Shown here: positions 1 through 7,349 of the stretch, one piece after another
Layout of the letters: the number at the start of each line of letters is the position of its first letter
Numbering within the stretch: position 1 is the first letter of the stretch
Source: an uncultured Cocleimonas sp.
GTDB lineage: Bacteria > Pseudomonadota > Gammaproteobacteria > Thiotrichales > Thiotrichaceae
Length of the DNA: 13,338 bases
Assembly (NCBI GenBank): GCA_937974135.1
Contig: CALJIH010000060.1
Coordinates: forward strand, 1 to 13,338
Reading direction: 5' to 3'
The notes under the pieces: generated by a model
Told to the model about the DNA's origin: nothing
What the model saw: the letters and a program-made list of their open reading frames with translations, nothing else
The model's database searches: none
Position numbers and translations under genes: made by a program

Positions 1-546
1 CACTTTGCAGAGGTAGCGTTAAACGAAGAGGGCGTATACCGAGATGCGCGTATGAATGCCTTAAAAACCAGTGAGACGGTGGCATTCTATCGTTATGACG
101 GTGATTTGTATTTTGCCAATGCGGGTTATTTAGAACGTAAATTATTAAACGCAGTTGCAGACAAACCAAAACTAAAAGTGATCGTTTTAGATTTAGAAGC
201 TGTCGATCAAATTGATGCAACAGGTGAGGAGATGTTGGGTCACATGTCTTCACGTTTGGCAGAAGCAGGTATTGAATTCTATATTTCTCGAATTAAGTTT
301 AAAGTAGAAGATGCGCTGAAACGCTCAGGGCTTTATAACAAAATAGGTCCTGAACACTTCTTCGTTCGTCGTACACGTGCGATTAAAGCCATTAAAGAAA
401 AATACGGCGATGAAGTAGACGTAAGTCACTTGATTTATCACAAGCCAGTGGAAATTGTGGTTTATGAAGGTGATGATGAATCTGATAAGGATTCAGATAA
501 AAAAGCATCTAACAAATCTAAGGATAAAAAGAAGCCTGAAAAATAA
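1..546 (+). CDS. SulP-family anion transporter, C-terminal STAS part (5' end outside window)
   Basis: The frame is open from the first base, so this is the 3' end of a longer gene. The ATG at 52 is internal: the upstream codons read HFAEVALNEEGVYRDARMN, which is typical of the linker after the last membrane helix of SulP permeases. The visible part is a STAS domain (sulphate transporter and anti-sigma antagonist): FYRYDGDLYFANAGYLE, then a hydrophobic strand VIVLDLEAVDQIDATGEEML with the Asp-x-Thr turn usual for STAS, then a strand and helix (FYISRIKFKVEDALKRSGL). The last 30 or so residues are a Lys/Asp/Ser-rich polar tail with no predicted fold. SulP proteins carry sulphate, bicarbonate or other anions across the inner membrane, and STAS is the cytosolic regulatory domain. 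The substrate cannot be told from this part. The family call is strong; the substrate is unknown. Confidence 0.88.
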   Translation, partial: HFAEVALNEEGVYRDARMNALKTSETVAFYRYDGDLYFANAGYLERKLLNAVADKPKLKVIVLDLEAVDQIDATGEEMLGHMSSRLAEAGIEFYISRIKFKVEDALKRSGLYNKIGPEHFFVRRTRAIKAIKEKYGDEVDVSHLIYHKPVEIVVYEGDDESDKDSDKKASNKSKDKKKPEK

Positions 547-648
547 TCTTTTATTCACGTTTTTTTAACAAAACTGCGTTTAAAATCATCCATTCAATTC
601 AAAACTACGTGAGCTTTGCATAAATTCTATTTACATTTTATGGAAAAC

Positions 649-687
649 TAAAACGTAATATCATTCAAAGTAGGGGGATGTGTTTTA
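649..687 (+). repeat. Intergenic hairpin repeat, copy 1 (diverged)
   Basis: The core CAAAGTAGGGGGATGTG lies between perfect inverted arms TAAAAC (649-654) and GTTTTA (682-687). Compared with the other copies the G-run is shorter and the spacer on the left is longer. It sits between the transporter gene and the first hydrolase gene, 42 bases before the latter's start codon. The rest of the 182-base gap holds no convincing terminator or gene. Confidence 0.6.
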
Positions 688-728
688 AACGCTAAGCAAA
701 TCTCTAATGTGCATATAAGGTTTGTTAA

Positions 729-1832
729 ATGATTAACAGTAAAATAGTGAAATGGCTCTTTTTTATTTTTATAGGGATTTTCATCGGCGCATGTTCGATA
801 AATTCCAAGCTTTCTTCAAGTTCTGTAAAGAACCTATCTGATTCGGCACATTATCAACAGGGTAAGTTTCAAAATATCCCTAAAATAAGTCCTAAAAGTT
901 TCAGTCGGACCATGGTTAGGATAATTAAACGCAGTGTTTTTGAAGAACAAATCGATAATAAACCTTCTAAACCGTTACCAGTTAAGCCCCTAACTAGAAC
1001 ACAATTAGATGCGCTTAGTAATGATGAGTTGTATTTAGTAAGGTTAGGTCATTCTTCTATATTACTTAAGGTTTATGGCAAGTATTGGCTACTTGATCCG
1101 ATGTTTTCGAAGTATGCTTCTCCTTTTCAATTCGTCGGCCCTAAGCGTTTTCATGCTCCGCCAATCAGCGTTGAAGATTTACCACCTATTGATAAAATTA
1201 TGATTTCGCATAATCATTATGATCATTTAGATGAAAACACCATTAAACAGTTAACTGCTAAAACGAAGCAATTCTTAGTGCCACTAGGGAATAAAAAAGA
1301 ACTTAAAATATGGGGTGTTAAAGAATCCAAAATCAAAGAATTTGATTGGTGGCAAGAATTTCAATCTGATGATGCCTTGTTTGTATTTACACCCGCGCAG
1401 CATTTTTCCGGAAGAAGTTTGAGTGATAGAAACCATACGCTTTGGGGGTCATGGGTGATAAAAACACCCAATGATAGTTTGTATTTCAGTGGTGACTCTG
1501 GATACTTTAAAGGTTTTAAAGAGATTGGTAATAAGTATGGGCCGTTCGATTTTACTATGATCGAAACTGGTGCGTATAACAAGCAGTGGCCTAAAGTGCA
1601 TATGTTTCCTGAGGATTCTGTCAAAGCGCATATGGATTTACGAGGTGATGTTATGATGCCTGTTCACAATGGCACCTTTGATTTGGCATTTCATCCTTGG
1701 TATGAACCGCTTGAACGTGTCACTAAAGAAGCTCAAAAACAAAAAATAAAGCTAACCACTCCTATAGTTGGAGAGGTTTTCACAATTACTCAAGAAGCAG
1801 AAATAAATCCGTGGTGGGAAAAAAGCAAATAG
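729..1832 (+). CDS. MBL-fold hydrolase lipoprotein, NAPE-PLD/RomA type
   Basis: This is a metallo-beta-lactamase-fold hydrolase of the group containing mammalian NAPE-phospholipase D, RomA and UlaG-like proteins (COG2220). Residues 1-22 form a lipoprotein signal with lipobox IGAC. Cys22 is followed by Ser, which in gammaproteobacteria favours outer-membrane sorting. The metal-site residues are all visible: HNHYDH at 161-166, His225 (AQHFSGR), Asp256 (FSGDSG) and His313 (PVHNGTF). The flanking GHSSILLKVYG, GPKRFH and HPWYEPLERV segments are typical of the NAPE-PLD branch, where the substrates are N-acyl phospholipids. The substrate here is inferred at best. An AAGG ribosome-binding site lies 8 bases before the ATG. 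It is followed in the same frame by a paralogue that lacks the lipoprotein signal. The fold and active site are certain; the substrate and exact localisation are not. Confidence 0.88.
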   Translation: MINSKIVKWLFFIFIGIFIGACSINSKLSSSSVKNLSDSAHYQQGKFQNIPKISPKSFSRTMVRIIKRSVFEEQIDNKPSKPLPVKPLTRTQLDALSNDELYLVRLGHSSILLKVYGKYWLLDPMFSKYASPFQFVGPKRFHAPPISVEDLPPIDKIMISHNHYDHLDENTIKQLTAKTKQFLVPLGNKKELKIWGVKESKIKEFDWWQEFQSDDALFVFTPAQHFSGRSLSDRNHTLWGSWVIKTPNDSLYFSGDSGYFKGFKEIGNKYGPFDFTMIETGAYNKQWPKVHMFPEDSVKAHMDLRGDVMMPVHNGTFDLAFHPWYEPLERVTKEAQKQKIKLTTPIVGEVFTITQEAEINPWWEKSK

Positions 1833-1868
1833 CTCTTATATGCTTTTTGCAAATTAATAGAGGATGGT

Positions 1869-2903
1869 TTGATCAAATCTAAACTTACAAAAGAGACTAT
1901 CGAGAAACTAGCGACTCAAGAGCATTATCACAATGGTAGATTTCGTAACTCTACGCCTCATCATGCTCGTAGTTTTTCTCGAATAATGATGCGACAAATT
2001 AAGCGCACTATCATTGAAAAACCCATCGATAAAAAACCATTAAAACCCTTACCAATAAAACCAGTTAGTCAAAGCCAGCTAGAGGCATTGAGTAGTGAGG
2101 AATTGTTTATTATTAAATTAGGGCATTCTTCTATTTTGTTAAAAGTGTATGGTGAATATTGGTTAATTGATCCAGTATTTTCAGAGCGAGCCTCGCCACT
2201 AGCGAATCTTGGGCCAAAGCGTTTTCACCCAACACCGATTAGCATAGATGAATTACCAAACATTGATAAGGTGCTTATTTCCCATAACCATTATGATCAT
2301 CTAGATAAGGCTTCGATAAAGAAGCTGGCTAAAAAAACCAAGCAGTTTTTAGTGCCACTTGGCGTAGATTTTGACTTACAAAAATGGGGCGTTAGCTATG
2401 CACAATGCCATGCATTTGATTGGTGGCAAGAAGAACAAACCGAGCATGCCTTTATCGCGTTTACTCCATCACGGCATTATTCTGGTAGAACAAACAAAGA
2501 TAGAAATCTGACGCTATGGGGATCTTGGGTAATTAAAACGCCTAATGAAAGCCTATACTTTAGCGGTGATTCTGGCTACTTTGAGGGCTTTAAACAGATC
2601 GGAGACAAGTACGGACCATTCGACCTCACCTTAATCGAATCAGGCGCTTATAATAAAGACTGGCCAGCGGTGCATATGTTTCCTGAGGAGTCGGTACAAG
2701 CGCATATCGACTTAAATGGAAAAATGATGTTACCGATTCACAATAGTACCTTTGATTTATCAATACACCCTTGGTATGAGCCCCTAGAGCGTGTTAGTGT
2801 GTTGGCTAAAGAACAAAACGTTAATCTTACTATTCCTGTTTTTGGTGAAATTTTTACAGCAAAGCAAGAAGCATTTAAGACAGTATGGTGGGATCTTAAT
2901 TAG
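1869..2903 (+). CDS. MBL-fold hydrolase, NAPE-PLD/RomA type, without export signal
   Basis: A close paralogue of the preceding gene. In a hand alignment of residues 85-165 with 107-187 of the first copy, 58 of 81 positions are identical. The metal-site residues are intact: HNHYDH 139-144, His203, Asp234, His291. The start is TTG at 1869, chosen because a GAGG ribosome-binding site ends 5 bases upstream, the ATG at 1864 is out of frame and hits a stop at once, and the protein then begins at the point equivalent to just after the lipidated cysteine of copy 1 (IKSKL aligning with INSKL). No signal peptide or membrane segment is present, so it is predicted to be cytosolic. The previous gene's TAG (1830-1832) is in the same frame and no other stop lies between. 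moaB follows 20 bases later. The substrate is unknown. Confidence 0.85.
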   Translation: MIKSKLTKETIEKLATQEHYHNGRFRNSTPHHARSFSRIMMRQIKRTIIEKPIDKKPLKPLPIKPVSQSQLEALSSEELFIIKLGHSSILLKVYGEYWLIDPVFSERASPLANLGPKRFHPTPISIDELPNIDKVLISHNHYDHLDKASIKKLAKKTKQFLVPLGVDFDLQKWGVSYAQCHAFDWWQEEQTEHAFIAFTPSRHYSGRTNKDRNLTLWGSWVIKTPNESLYFSGDSGYFEGFKQIGDKYGPFDLTLIESGAYNKDWPAVHMFPEESVQAHIDLNGKMMLPIHNSTFDLSIHPWYEPLERVSVLAKEQNVNLTIPVFGEIFTAKQEAFKTVWWDLN

Positions 2904-2923
2904 AGCAAAAGGTAGGATGTCGA

Positions 2924-3454
2924 ATGCCAAATATTTCAACTAAAGTCGATTTTATTCCACTAAATATTGCTGTATTGGTGGTATCCGATTCGCGCGCAGA
3001 AGCCGATGATAAATCGGGTAAAATGCTGGTTAAATTACTCACCCAGACTGGTCATTCACTCGCGGATAAACAATTTGTAACAGACGATATTTATGAAATT
3101 CGTGCAGTAGTTTCAAATTGGGTGGTTGATCCGGATGTGCATGCCGTAATCACCACGGGTGGAACTGGTTTAACTGGACGCGATGTGACGCCTGAGGCAA
3201 TGAAAGTGTTATACGATAAAGAGATCGAAGGCTTCGGTGAGATTTTTCGTAAGCTATCCTACGACTTAATTGAAACCTCTACGATACAATCTCGAGCCAT
3301 TGCTGGTTTAGCAAATGGCACCGTGTTATTCACGCTCCCCGGCTCTCCGGGTGCGTGTAAAGATGGCTGGAATATGATCATTCAGCACCAATTAGATTTT
3401 CGTCATCAACCCTGTAATCTTGTGCAAATGATGCCACGCTTCAAAGAAATGTAA
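2924..3454 (+). CDS. moaB: Molybdenum cofactor biosynthesis protein MoaB
   Basis: A MogA/MoaB-fold protein of 176 residues, the usual length for MoaB. The molybdopterin-binding signatures are clear: TTGGTGLTGRD at 77-87 and LPGSPGACKDGW at 138-149, after the opening strand LNIAVLVVSDSR. Members of the family bind or adenylylate molybdopterin before metal insertion. In Escherichia coli the adenylylation is done by MogA and MoaB appears redundant, but in organisms without MogA the MoaB protein takes that role. An AGGA ribosome-binding site at 2914-2917 supports the start. It lies 20 bases after the second hydrolase gene and 2 bases before moeA, so it is probably co-transcribed with both. The pairing with moeA makes the pathway assignment very secure. 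Confidence 0.93.
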   Translation: MPNISTKVDFIPLNIAVLVVSDSRAEADDKSGKMLVKLLTQTGHSLADKQFVTDDIYEIRAVVSNWVVDPDVHAVITTGGTGLTGRDVTPEAMKVLYDKEIEGFGEIFRKLSYDLIETSTIQSRAIAGLANGTVLFTLPGSPGACKDGWNMIIQHQLDFRHQPCNLVQMMPRFKEM

Positions 3455-3456
3455 GT

Positions 3457-4728
3457 ATGGCTTTTGATTCAACCAATCACTGCGATGTAGGTCAATCCCT
3501 GATCTCATTGGAACAAGCGCTTGTAGAACTCAAATCACGAGCAAAAATAATAGAAAAGAGTGAAAAAGTTCAATTAAACAGTGCTTTAGGTCGCGTGCTT
3601 GCCGAAGATATTGTCTCGAATATCAATGTTCCTCCTGCAGATAACAGCGCTATGGATGGTTATGCATTGCTTGCTACTGATTTAACTGAAGACCAAAATG
3701 AGTTTCTAGTTAGCCAACGAATATGCGCGGGCGAAGTAGGGGAAAAATTAAAACCGAATACAGTAGCTAGGATTTTCACAGGTGCACCCATTCCAGTAGG
3801 TGCTGATGCTGTCTTGATGCAAGAAAATTGTGAGTATCAACAGACATCAAATACAGTTGTGATTAAACAATCATCCTTAGTCAGCGGCGCAAACGTTAGA
3901 AAAGCTGGAGAAGACATTAAAGAAGGTGCAATGGTACTTCATGCAGGGCAAAAACTTAGAGCGCAAGATATTGGTTTGGCTGCATCTGTAGGTATCGCTG
4001 AGTTATCGGTAAAGCGACGTTTGAAAGTTGCTGTATTTTTTACGGGTGATGAATTATGCGATCCGGGGAAGTCACCTAAAGCAGGTCAAATTTATAATTC
4101 TAATCGTTATACCTTAACAGGCTTATTAAATAGCTTGGGTTGCGAAGTTATTGATCTGGGAAATGTAGAAGATACGCTTGATACCACAATCAAGACCATG
4201 CAAAGTGCAGCGGAGCAAGCTGATTTAGTGATGACCAGTGGTGGTGTATCTGTCGGTGAAGAAGATCATATTCGTAAAGCGCTAGAACAACTCGGCGAAT
4301 TAAATATGTGGCGCGTGAATATAAAACCAGGCAAGCCTTTTGCCTTTGGGCAAATAAACACAACCGCAAAACAAACACCCTTTATTGGCTTGCCGGGTAA
4401 CCCCGTTTCTGTATTTGCTACTTTTTGTATCTTTTGTCATCCCTACATTTTACAAACCCAAGGTGCTTCGAATACTCAAGCTAAAAGCTATAAGGTTGCT
4501 AGTGGTTTTGAATTAGATGGTAGTGAAAGTCGCAATGAATATCTCCGCGTTCGACATCAAATTAATCAACATGGTGACGCTTCACTTAGTCTTTATCCTA
4601 ATCAAAGTTCAGGGGTTTTGACTTCTGCGAGCTGGGGTAATGGGTTTGCCTTTATTCCTGCAAATACGGTTGTACAGCTAGGCGATTTAATTACTTTTAC
4701 ACCTTTCAGTGAGTTTTCAATTGCATAG
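3457..4728 (+). CDS. moeA: Molybdopterin molybdenumtransferase MoeA
   Basis: MoeA inserts molybdate into adenylylated molybdopterin to give molybdenum cofactor. All landmark segments are present in order: PPADNSAMDGYA (59-70), FTGAPIPVGADAV (107-119), the MogA-like domain with FFTGDEL (194-200) and SGGVSVGEEDH (261-271), KPGKPFAFG (290-298) and GLPGNPVSVF (311-320), then the C-terminal beta-domain. At 423 residues it is a normal length for the family. The ATG lies 2 bases after the moaB stop with only a weak AAAG upstream, which suggests translational coupling. The molybdoenzymes served by this pathway are not in the window. Confidence is high. Confidence 0.95.
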   Translation: MAFDSTNHCDVGQSLISLEQALVELKSRAKIIEKSEKVQLNSALGRVLAEDIVSNINVPPADNSAMDGYALLATDLTEDQNEFLVSQRICAGEVGEKLKPNTVARIFTGAPIPVGADAVLMQENCEYQQTSNTVVIKQSSLVSGANVRKAGEDIKEGAMVLHAGQKLRAQDIGLAASVGIAELSVKRRLKVAVFFTGDELCDPGKSPKAGQIYNSNRYTLTGLLNSLGCEVIDLGNVEDTLDTTIKTMQSAAEQADLVMTSGGVSVGEEDHIRKALEQLGELNMWRVNIKPGKPFAFGQINTTAKQTPFIGLPGNPVSVFATFCIFCHPYILQTQGASNTQAKSYKVASGFELDGSESRNEYLRVRHQINQHGDASLSLYPNQSSGVLTSASWGNGFAFIPANTVVQLGDLITFTPFSEFSIA

Positions 4729-4748
4729 TGTTTTTTGAATAAAAATCC

Positions 4749-5636
4749 ATGAAAAACAATAAACTAGCAGTAATTTATGCGTTAATATCCGTTGCTATGT
4801 GGTCTACAGTCGCCACTGCATTTAAATTAAGTTTGGCTGAAATGAGTTTATTGCAATTGCTTACTGGGGCTAGTTTTTTTTCAACCTTAGTCCTCAGTTT
4901 ATTTTTGCTATACCAAGGCAAACTTAGCATTGCACTGGCTGATATCCCGCTTAATGTTAAATCTATTTTATTTTTAGCGCTGTTAAATCCTGTTGTTTAT
5001 TACATTATCCTTTTCAAAGCTTATGACTTATTACCCGCGCAAGTTGCTCAGCCGTTAAATTTTACTTGGGCAATTACGCTCACTTTACTTTCAGTACCAC
5101 TACTTAAACATAAACTTACCAAACATGATTTGATTGCGATTGTGCTAGGTTATAGCGGAGTAGTATTAATTTCCATTAGCGGTAAAAGCATGACTGGTGA
5201 ACTCAATTATCTGGGTATCTTTTTAGCGCTGTTGAGTACCATTATCTGGGCTTTGTATTGGTTGCTAAATGCTCGAGATGAAAGACCACCGATTATTAAA
5301 CTATTCCAAAGTTTTCTGTTTTCTGTACCGATTTTATTTTTTGTCACGATCATTTTTGAAGGAATGCCAGATACCTATAATATCAAGCAGCTGTATGGAA
5401 TTGCCTATGTGGGAATCTTTGAAATGGGCTTGGCATTCATCTGCTGGCAATTGGCAATTCACTATACGGATAAGGTCAGCAGGATAGGCACTTTGATCTT
5501 CTTATCACCCTTTGTGAGCCTATTCATTATAAATCGTGTGTTGGGTGAGCCATTGTTTGCAACAACATTTATTGGTTTAGCCTTGATTGTGATTGGTATA
5601 ACTATTCAGAACTCAGTTAAAACACCTCAAAAGTAG
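4749..5636 (+). CDS. EamA/DMT-superfamily inner-membrane permease
   Basis: A 295-residue protein with ten hydrophobic segments (about 7-26, 34-54, 72-91, 98-118, 127-144, 153-173, 186-203, 215-237, 245-262, 268-286) in two five-helix EamA repeats. Hallmarks are NFTWAITLTLLSVPLL at the end of the first repeat and RVLGEP near the end of the second. Family members export amino acids, purines or other metabolites; the substrate cannot be inferred. No clear ribosome-binding site precedes the ATG, and the gap after moeA is 20 bases, so it may rely on readthrough from the moa/moe genes. The last codons and the TAG stop (5634-5636) lie inside a copy of the intergenic hairpin repeat, so the C-terminal PQK is encoded by repeat sequence. 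Confidence 0.9.
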   Translation: MKNNKLAVIYALISVAMWSTVATAFKLSLAEMSLLQLLTGASFFSTLVLSLFLLYQGKLSIALADIPLNVKSILFLALLNPVVYYIILFKAYDLLPAQVAQPLNFTWAITLTLLSVPLLKHKLTKHDLIAIVLGYSGVVLISISGKSMTGELNYLGIFLALLSTIIWALYWLLNARDERPPIIKLFQSFLFSVPILFFVTIIFEGMPDTYNIKQLYGIAYVGIFEMGLAFICWQLAIHYTDKVSRIGTLIFLSPFVSLFIINRVLGEPLFATTFIGLALIVIGITIQNSVKTPQK

Positions 5637-5653
5637 GGGGGTGTCTTTTTTAA
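5617..5653 (+). repeat. Intergenic hairpin repeat, copy 2; probable bidirectional terminator
   Basis: The core AAAAGTAGGGGGGTGTC is flanked by TTAAAACACC (5617-5626) and TTTTTTAA (5646-5653). ACACC (5622-5626) pairs with GGTGT (5640-5644), and the A-run and T-run extend the stem around one A/C mismatch on the + RNA. On the - RNA that pair becomes a G-U wobble, giving a longer stem. It sits exactly between convergent genes whose stops are 25 bases apart, and a T-run follows the stem on the + side. It therefore looks like a terminator used from both sides. This is inferred from the sequence only. Confidence 0.7.
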
Positions 5654-5661
5654 ATTCAATA

Positions 5662-6450
5662 TTAACGGGCTTTATCTAGTTTGATTAATGTTTCCATCTG
5701 ACTAGGCGTTTGGATCATTGTATCATTGCGTGATCTTCTTAAATCACTCACTATCGAGGTTAAAGATAGGTCTGGCCACTTTTTCATTGCCATGGCTGCA
5801 AGGGCTTGCCCTGTTCTGCCAACCCCCGCTTTGCAATGAATAACAGGCAGTAGTTTTTTGTTATCTAAAACGGCGCGGCTCTTTTTCTCTGCATAAAAAG
5901 CGTTTTTTTCTGCGACTTTTGTTTCAATTAATGACACTAAGTTTTCTGTTGTTTTGGCACTAACCGTCTGATGATCGGGCCAATTAAAAACATGAATAAC
6001 GGGAAAATCGATGGTTGTTTGAAATCCACTTATTTCAAAATTGTATAGCCTAGCTTGAATTTCATCGCCTAGATCGACTTCGTCAAGTGGCGTCGATTTA
6101 GTTTTTAATGATTCAAAGGGAATAGATGTTGAGAAGTACGGAGGTAGTTTCGCGTCTTTGATATCTTTATCACTGGCTAAGATAACTAAAGCAGGTGTGC
6201 GATTTTCTACCATCATTTGGCACTGAGCTTCTAATTGATGGATAAATGGAAACTGCGTGGCAATGGCGATATTTGTTTCATTAATACTAATGCGATTAGC
6301 ATTTAAATGCTCATGCACATTGGTATTTACAGAAAACGGAATATTGAACCGATCGCGCTTGGAATTAAAAGGGACACGCTCAGTAGGACTTTTAATTGCC
6401 ATGAGCTCAGAGACTAAACCCTTATCGACATTGTCGTTATTTTCATTCAT
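5662..6450 (-). CDS. YopH-like protein tyrosine phosphatase
   Basis: A complete cysteine-dependent tyrosine phosphatase domain fills the 262 residues. HCKAGVGRTG at 205-214 is the P-loop (nucleophile Cys206, Arg212). NWPDH at 156-160 is the mobile loop with general acid Asp159. RNDTMIQTPSQ near 241-251 is the Q-loop. From memory of the family, the domain matches the Yersinia effector YopH along its whole length: LNANRI, ENRTP, LASxxxI, LGDxI, NWPD, the P-loop, and the closing LIKL. There is no Sec signal and no equivalent of YopH's N-terminal chaperone/substrate-binding domain, only about 30 polar residues rich in Asn and Asp. The gene starts 17 bases after the aldolase gene with no strong ribosome-binding site, so the two are probably co-transcribed. 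No secretion-system gene is in the window. Catalytic activity is very likely; the substrate and any effector role are unknown. Confidence 0.9.
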   Translation of the reverse strand: MNENNDNVDKGLVSELMAIKSPTERVPFNSKRDRFNIPFSVNTNVHEHLNANRISINETNIAIATQFPFIHQLEAQCQMMVENRTPALVILASDKDIKDAKLPPYFSTSIPFESLKTKSTPLDEVDLGDEIQARLYNFEISGFQTTIDFPVIHVFNWPDHQTVSAKTTENLVSLIETKVAEKNAFYAEKKSRAVLDNKKLLPVIHCKAGVGRTGQALAAMAMKKWPDLSLTSIVSDLRRSRNDTMIQTPSQMETLIKLDKAR

Positions 6451-6467
6451 TTATTTAAACTTGTTTT

Positions 6468-7232
6468 TTAGTTTCTGTAATCTGATCCTTCACGATCTAG
6501 AATAAGTTTTAAATCGTCGAAATGCCGATCAGCTTGAATGCCGTAATTGTCTAATTCATCTGCCGTTTTTAGTGCGACTTCGTGGCTCAGTATGCGTAAT
6601 TTTTTACCCGTTTGTAAAGCGTGAATGTAAGTCATTGCGGCTCTTTCAAAATAGTAGAGTCGATCAAAGGTATCTGCGACTGTTTTACCTAAAACGAGTA
6701 AACCATGATTACCCATAATCAGTACTTTTATTTTTGGATCACTGAACAAACGGGCGCAACGTTCTCCTTCTGCTTCTAGTGCTAAACCTCCGTAATTAGT
6801 ATCAACCGCATAACGCTCATAAAACATTGCACAGTTTTGATCTAGTGGTGGTAGCGAGGCATCTTCTAAACAAGCGAGTGCGGTCGCATACGGGCTATGC
6901 ACATGCATAATACAACGCGCGTGAGGCACATGCCTGTGTACGCTTCCGTGTAATCCCCAAGCAGTTGGGTCGGGTGCATCTGGGCGGTCCATGGTGGTTG
7001 GATCATTGGCATCGAGTAAGAGTATATCGCTCGATTTTATCAACGAGAAATGACGCTGGTTTGGGTTGATTAAAAACTCAGTACCATCTTCATTAACCGC
7101 TAAAGAAAAATGATTCGCAACAGCTTCATGCAAATTAAGCCTTGCAGCCGTTTGAAATGCAGCAGCCAAATCAATACGTTGTTGATGATGTGTAATATTA
7201 GTCACGTTATTTGTATTTTTTTGAATAGTCAT
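6468..7232 (-). CDS. Class II aldolase/adducin-fold protein
   Basis: The 254 residues carry the class II aldolase/adducin fold with its three zinc ligands: His110 and His112 in HVHSPYA, and His176 in GNHGLL. In L-fuculose-1-phosphate aldolase a catalytic Glu lies 19 residues before the first of these; here that position is Ala91, while the neighbouring Trp92 and His95 are kept. The protein is therefore probably not a typical sugar-phosphate aldolase. It may belong to the adducin-like subgroup common in proteobacteria, whose reactions are mostly unknown. A strong AAGGGAG ribosome-binding site supports the start. A promoter-like module at 7255-7298 closely matches the one before the upstream regulator gene. 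The phosphatase gene follows 17 bases after its stop. The fold is certain and the reaction is open. Confidence 0.88.
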   Translation of the reverse strand: MTIQKNTNNVTNITHHQQRIDLAAAFQTAARLNLHEAVANHFSLAVNEDGTEFLINPNQRHFSLIKSSDILLLDANDPTTMDRPDAPDPTAWGLHGSVHRHVPHARCIMHVHSPYATALACLEDASLPPLDQNCAMFYERYAVDTNYGGLALEAEGERCARLFSDPKIKVLIMGNHGLLVLGKTVADTFDRLYYFERAAMTYIHALQTGKKLRILSHEVALKTADELDNYGIQADRHFDDLKLILDREGSDYRN

Positions 7233-7254
7233 AACACTGCTCCCTTACAAATTT

Positions 7255-7298
7255 AAATTAGTGTAGCATTTACGCTTTAAAAGGCAATTGAACGTATT
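7255..7298 (-). promoter_or_regulatory. Promoter module of the aldolase-phosphatase unit (shared with the regulator gene)
   Basis: Read on the - strand: box AATACGTT (7298-7291), then ATTGCCTTTTAAA, containing -35 TTGCCT (7287-7282), and -10 TACACT (7265-7260) at 16-base spacing. The predicted transcript starts near 7253, giving a leader of about 20 bases with the AAGGGAG ribosome-binding site. The 34-base block starting at 7288 matches the block upstream of the AraC-type gene at 27 of 34 positions. Confidence 0.55.
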
Positions 7299-7310
7299 TC
7301 GTGATTGATT

Positions 7311-7342
7311 TTAAAAATACGAAAAAGTAGGAGGGTGTCTTT
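7311..7342 (+). repeat. Intergenic hairpin repeat, copy 3 (diverged)
   Basis: The core AAAAAGTAGGAGGGTGTC has one G replaced by A. The left flank TTAAAAATAC (7311-7320) can pair weakly with the right side, ATAC against GTGT (7335-7338, one wobble). It lies in the 178-base gap between the AraC-type gene and the aldolase gene and points against both genes. Confidence 0.6.
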
Positions 7343-7349
7343 GACTTAC

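Noticed and set aside
547..590. T-rich stretch after the transporter stop as a terminator
   Set aside because: There is a T-run but no convincing GC-containing stem before it.
630..661. TTTACA and TAATAT as a promoter before the first hydrolase gene
   Set aside because: The spacing is 20 bases, too long for a sigma70 promoter, and no better pair was seen.
684..707. Sequence before the first hydrolase gene with TTTAAAC, TAAG and CTAA at the same spacing as in the AraC-type promoter block
   Set aside because: Only 15 of 24 positions match and neither the AATACGTT box nor the -10 element is present; chance in AT-rich DNA is likely.
1361..1631. Open frames on the opposite strand within the first hydrolase gene
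   Set aside because: They overlap a well-supported coding gene, match no family I know and lack start signals; the same holds for other antisense or shifted open frames within moeA, EamA, the lysozyme gene, yceH, Deg and pyrC.
2906..2920. AAAAGGTAGGATGTC before moaB looks like a seventh, degenerate copy of the repeat core
   Set aside because: It lacks the G-run and the pairing arms, and AGGA there serves as the moaB ribosome-binding site, so the similarity is probably chance.
3733..3742. GAAGTAGGGG inside moeA resembles part of the repeat core
   Set aside because: Only the first half matches, there are no arms, and it encodes normal MoeA residues (GEVGEK).
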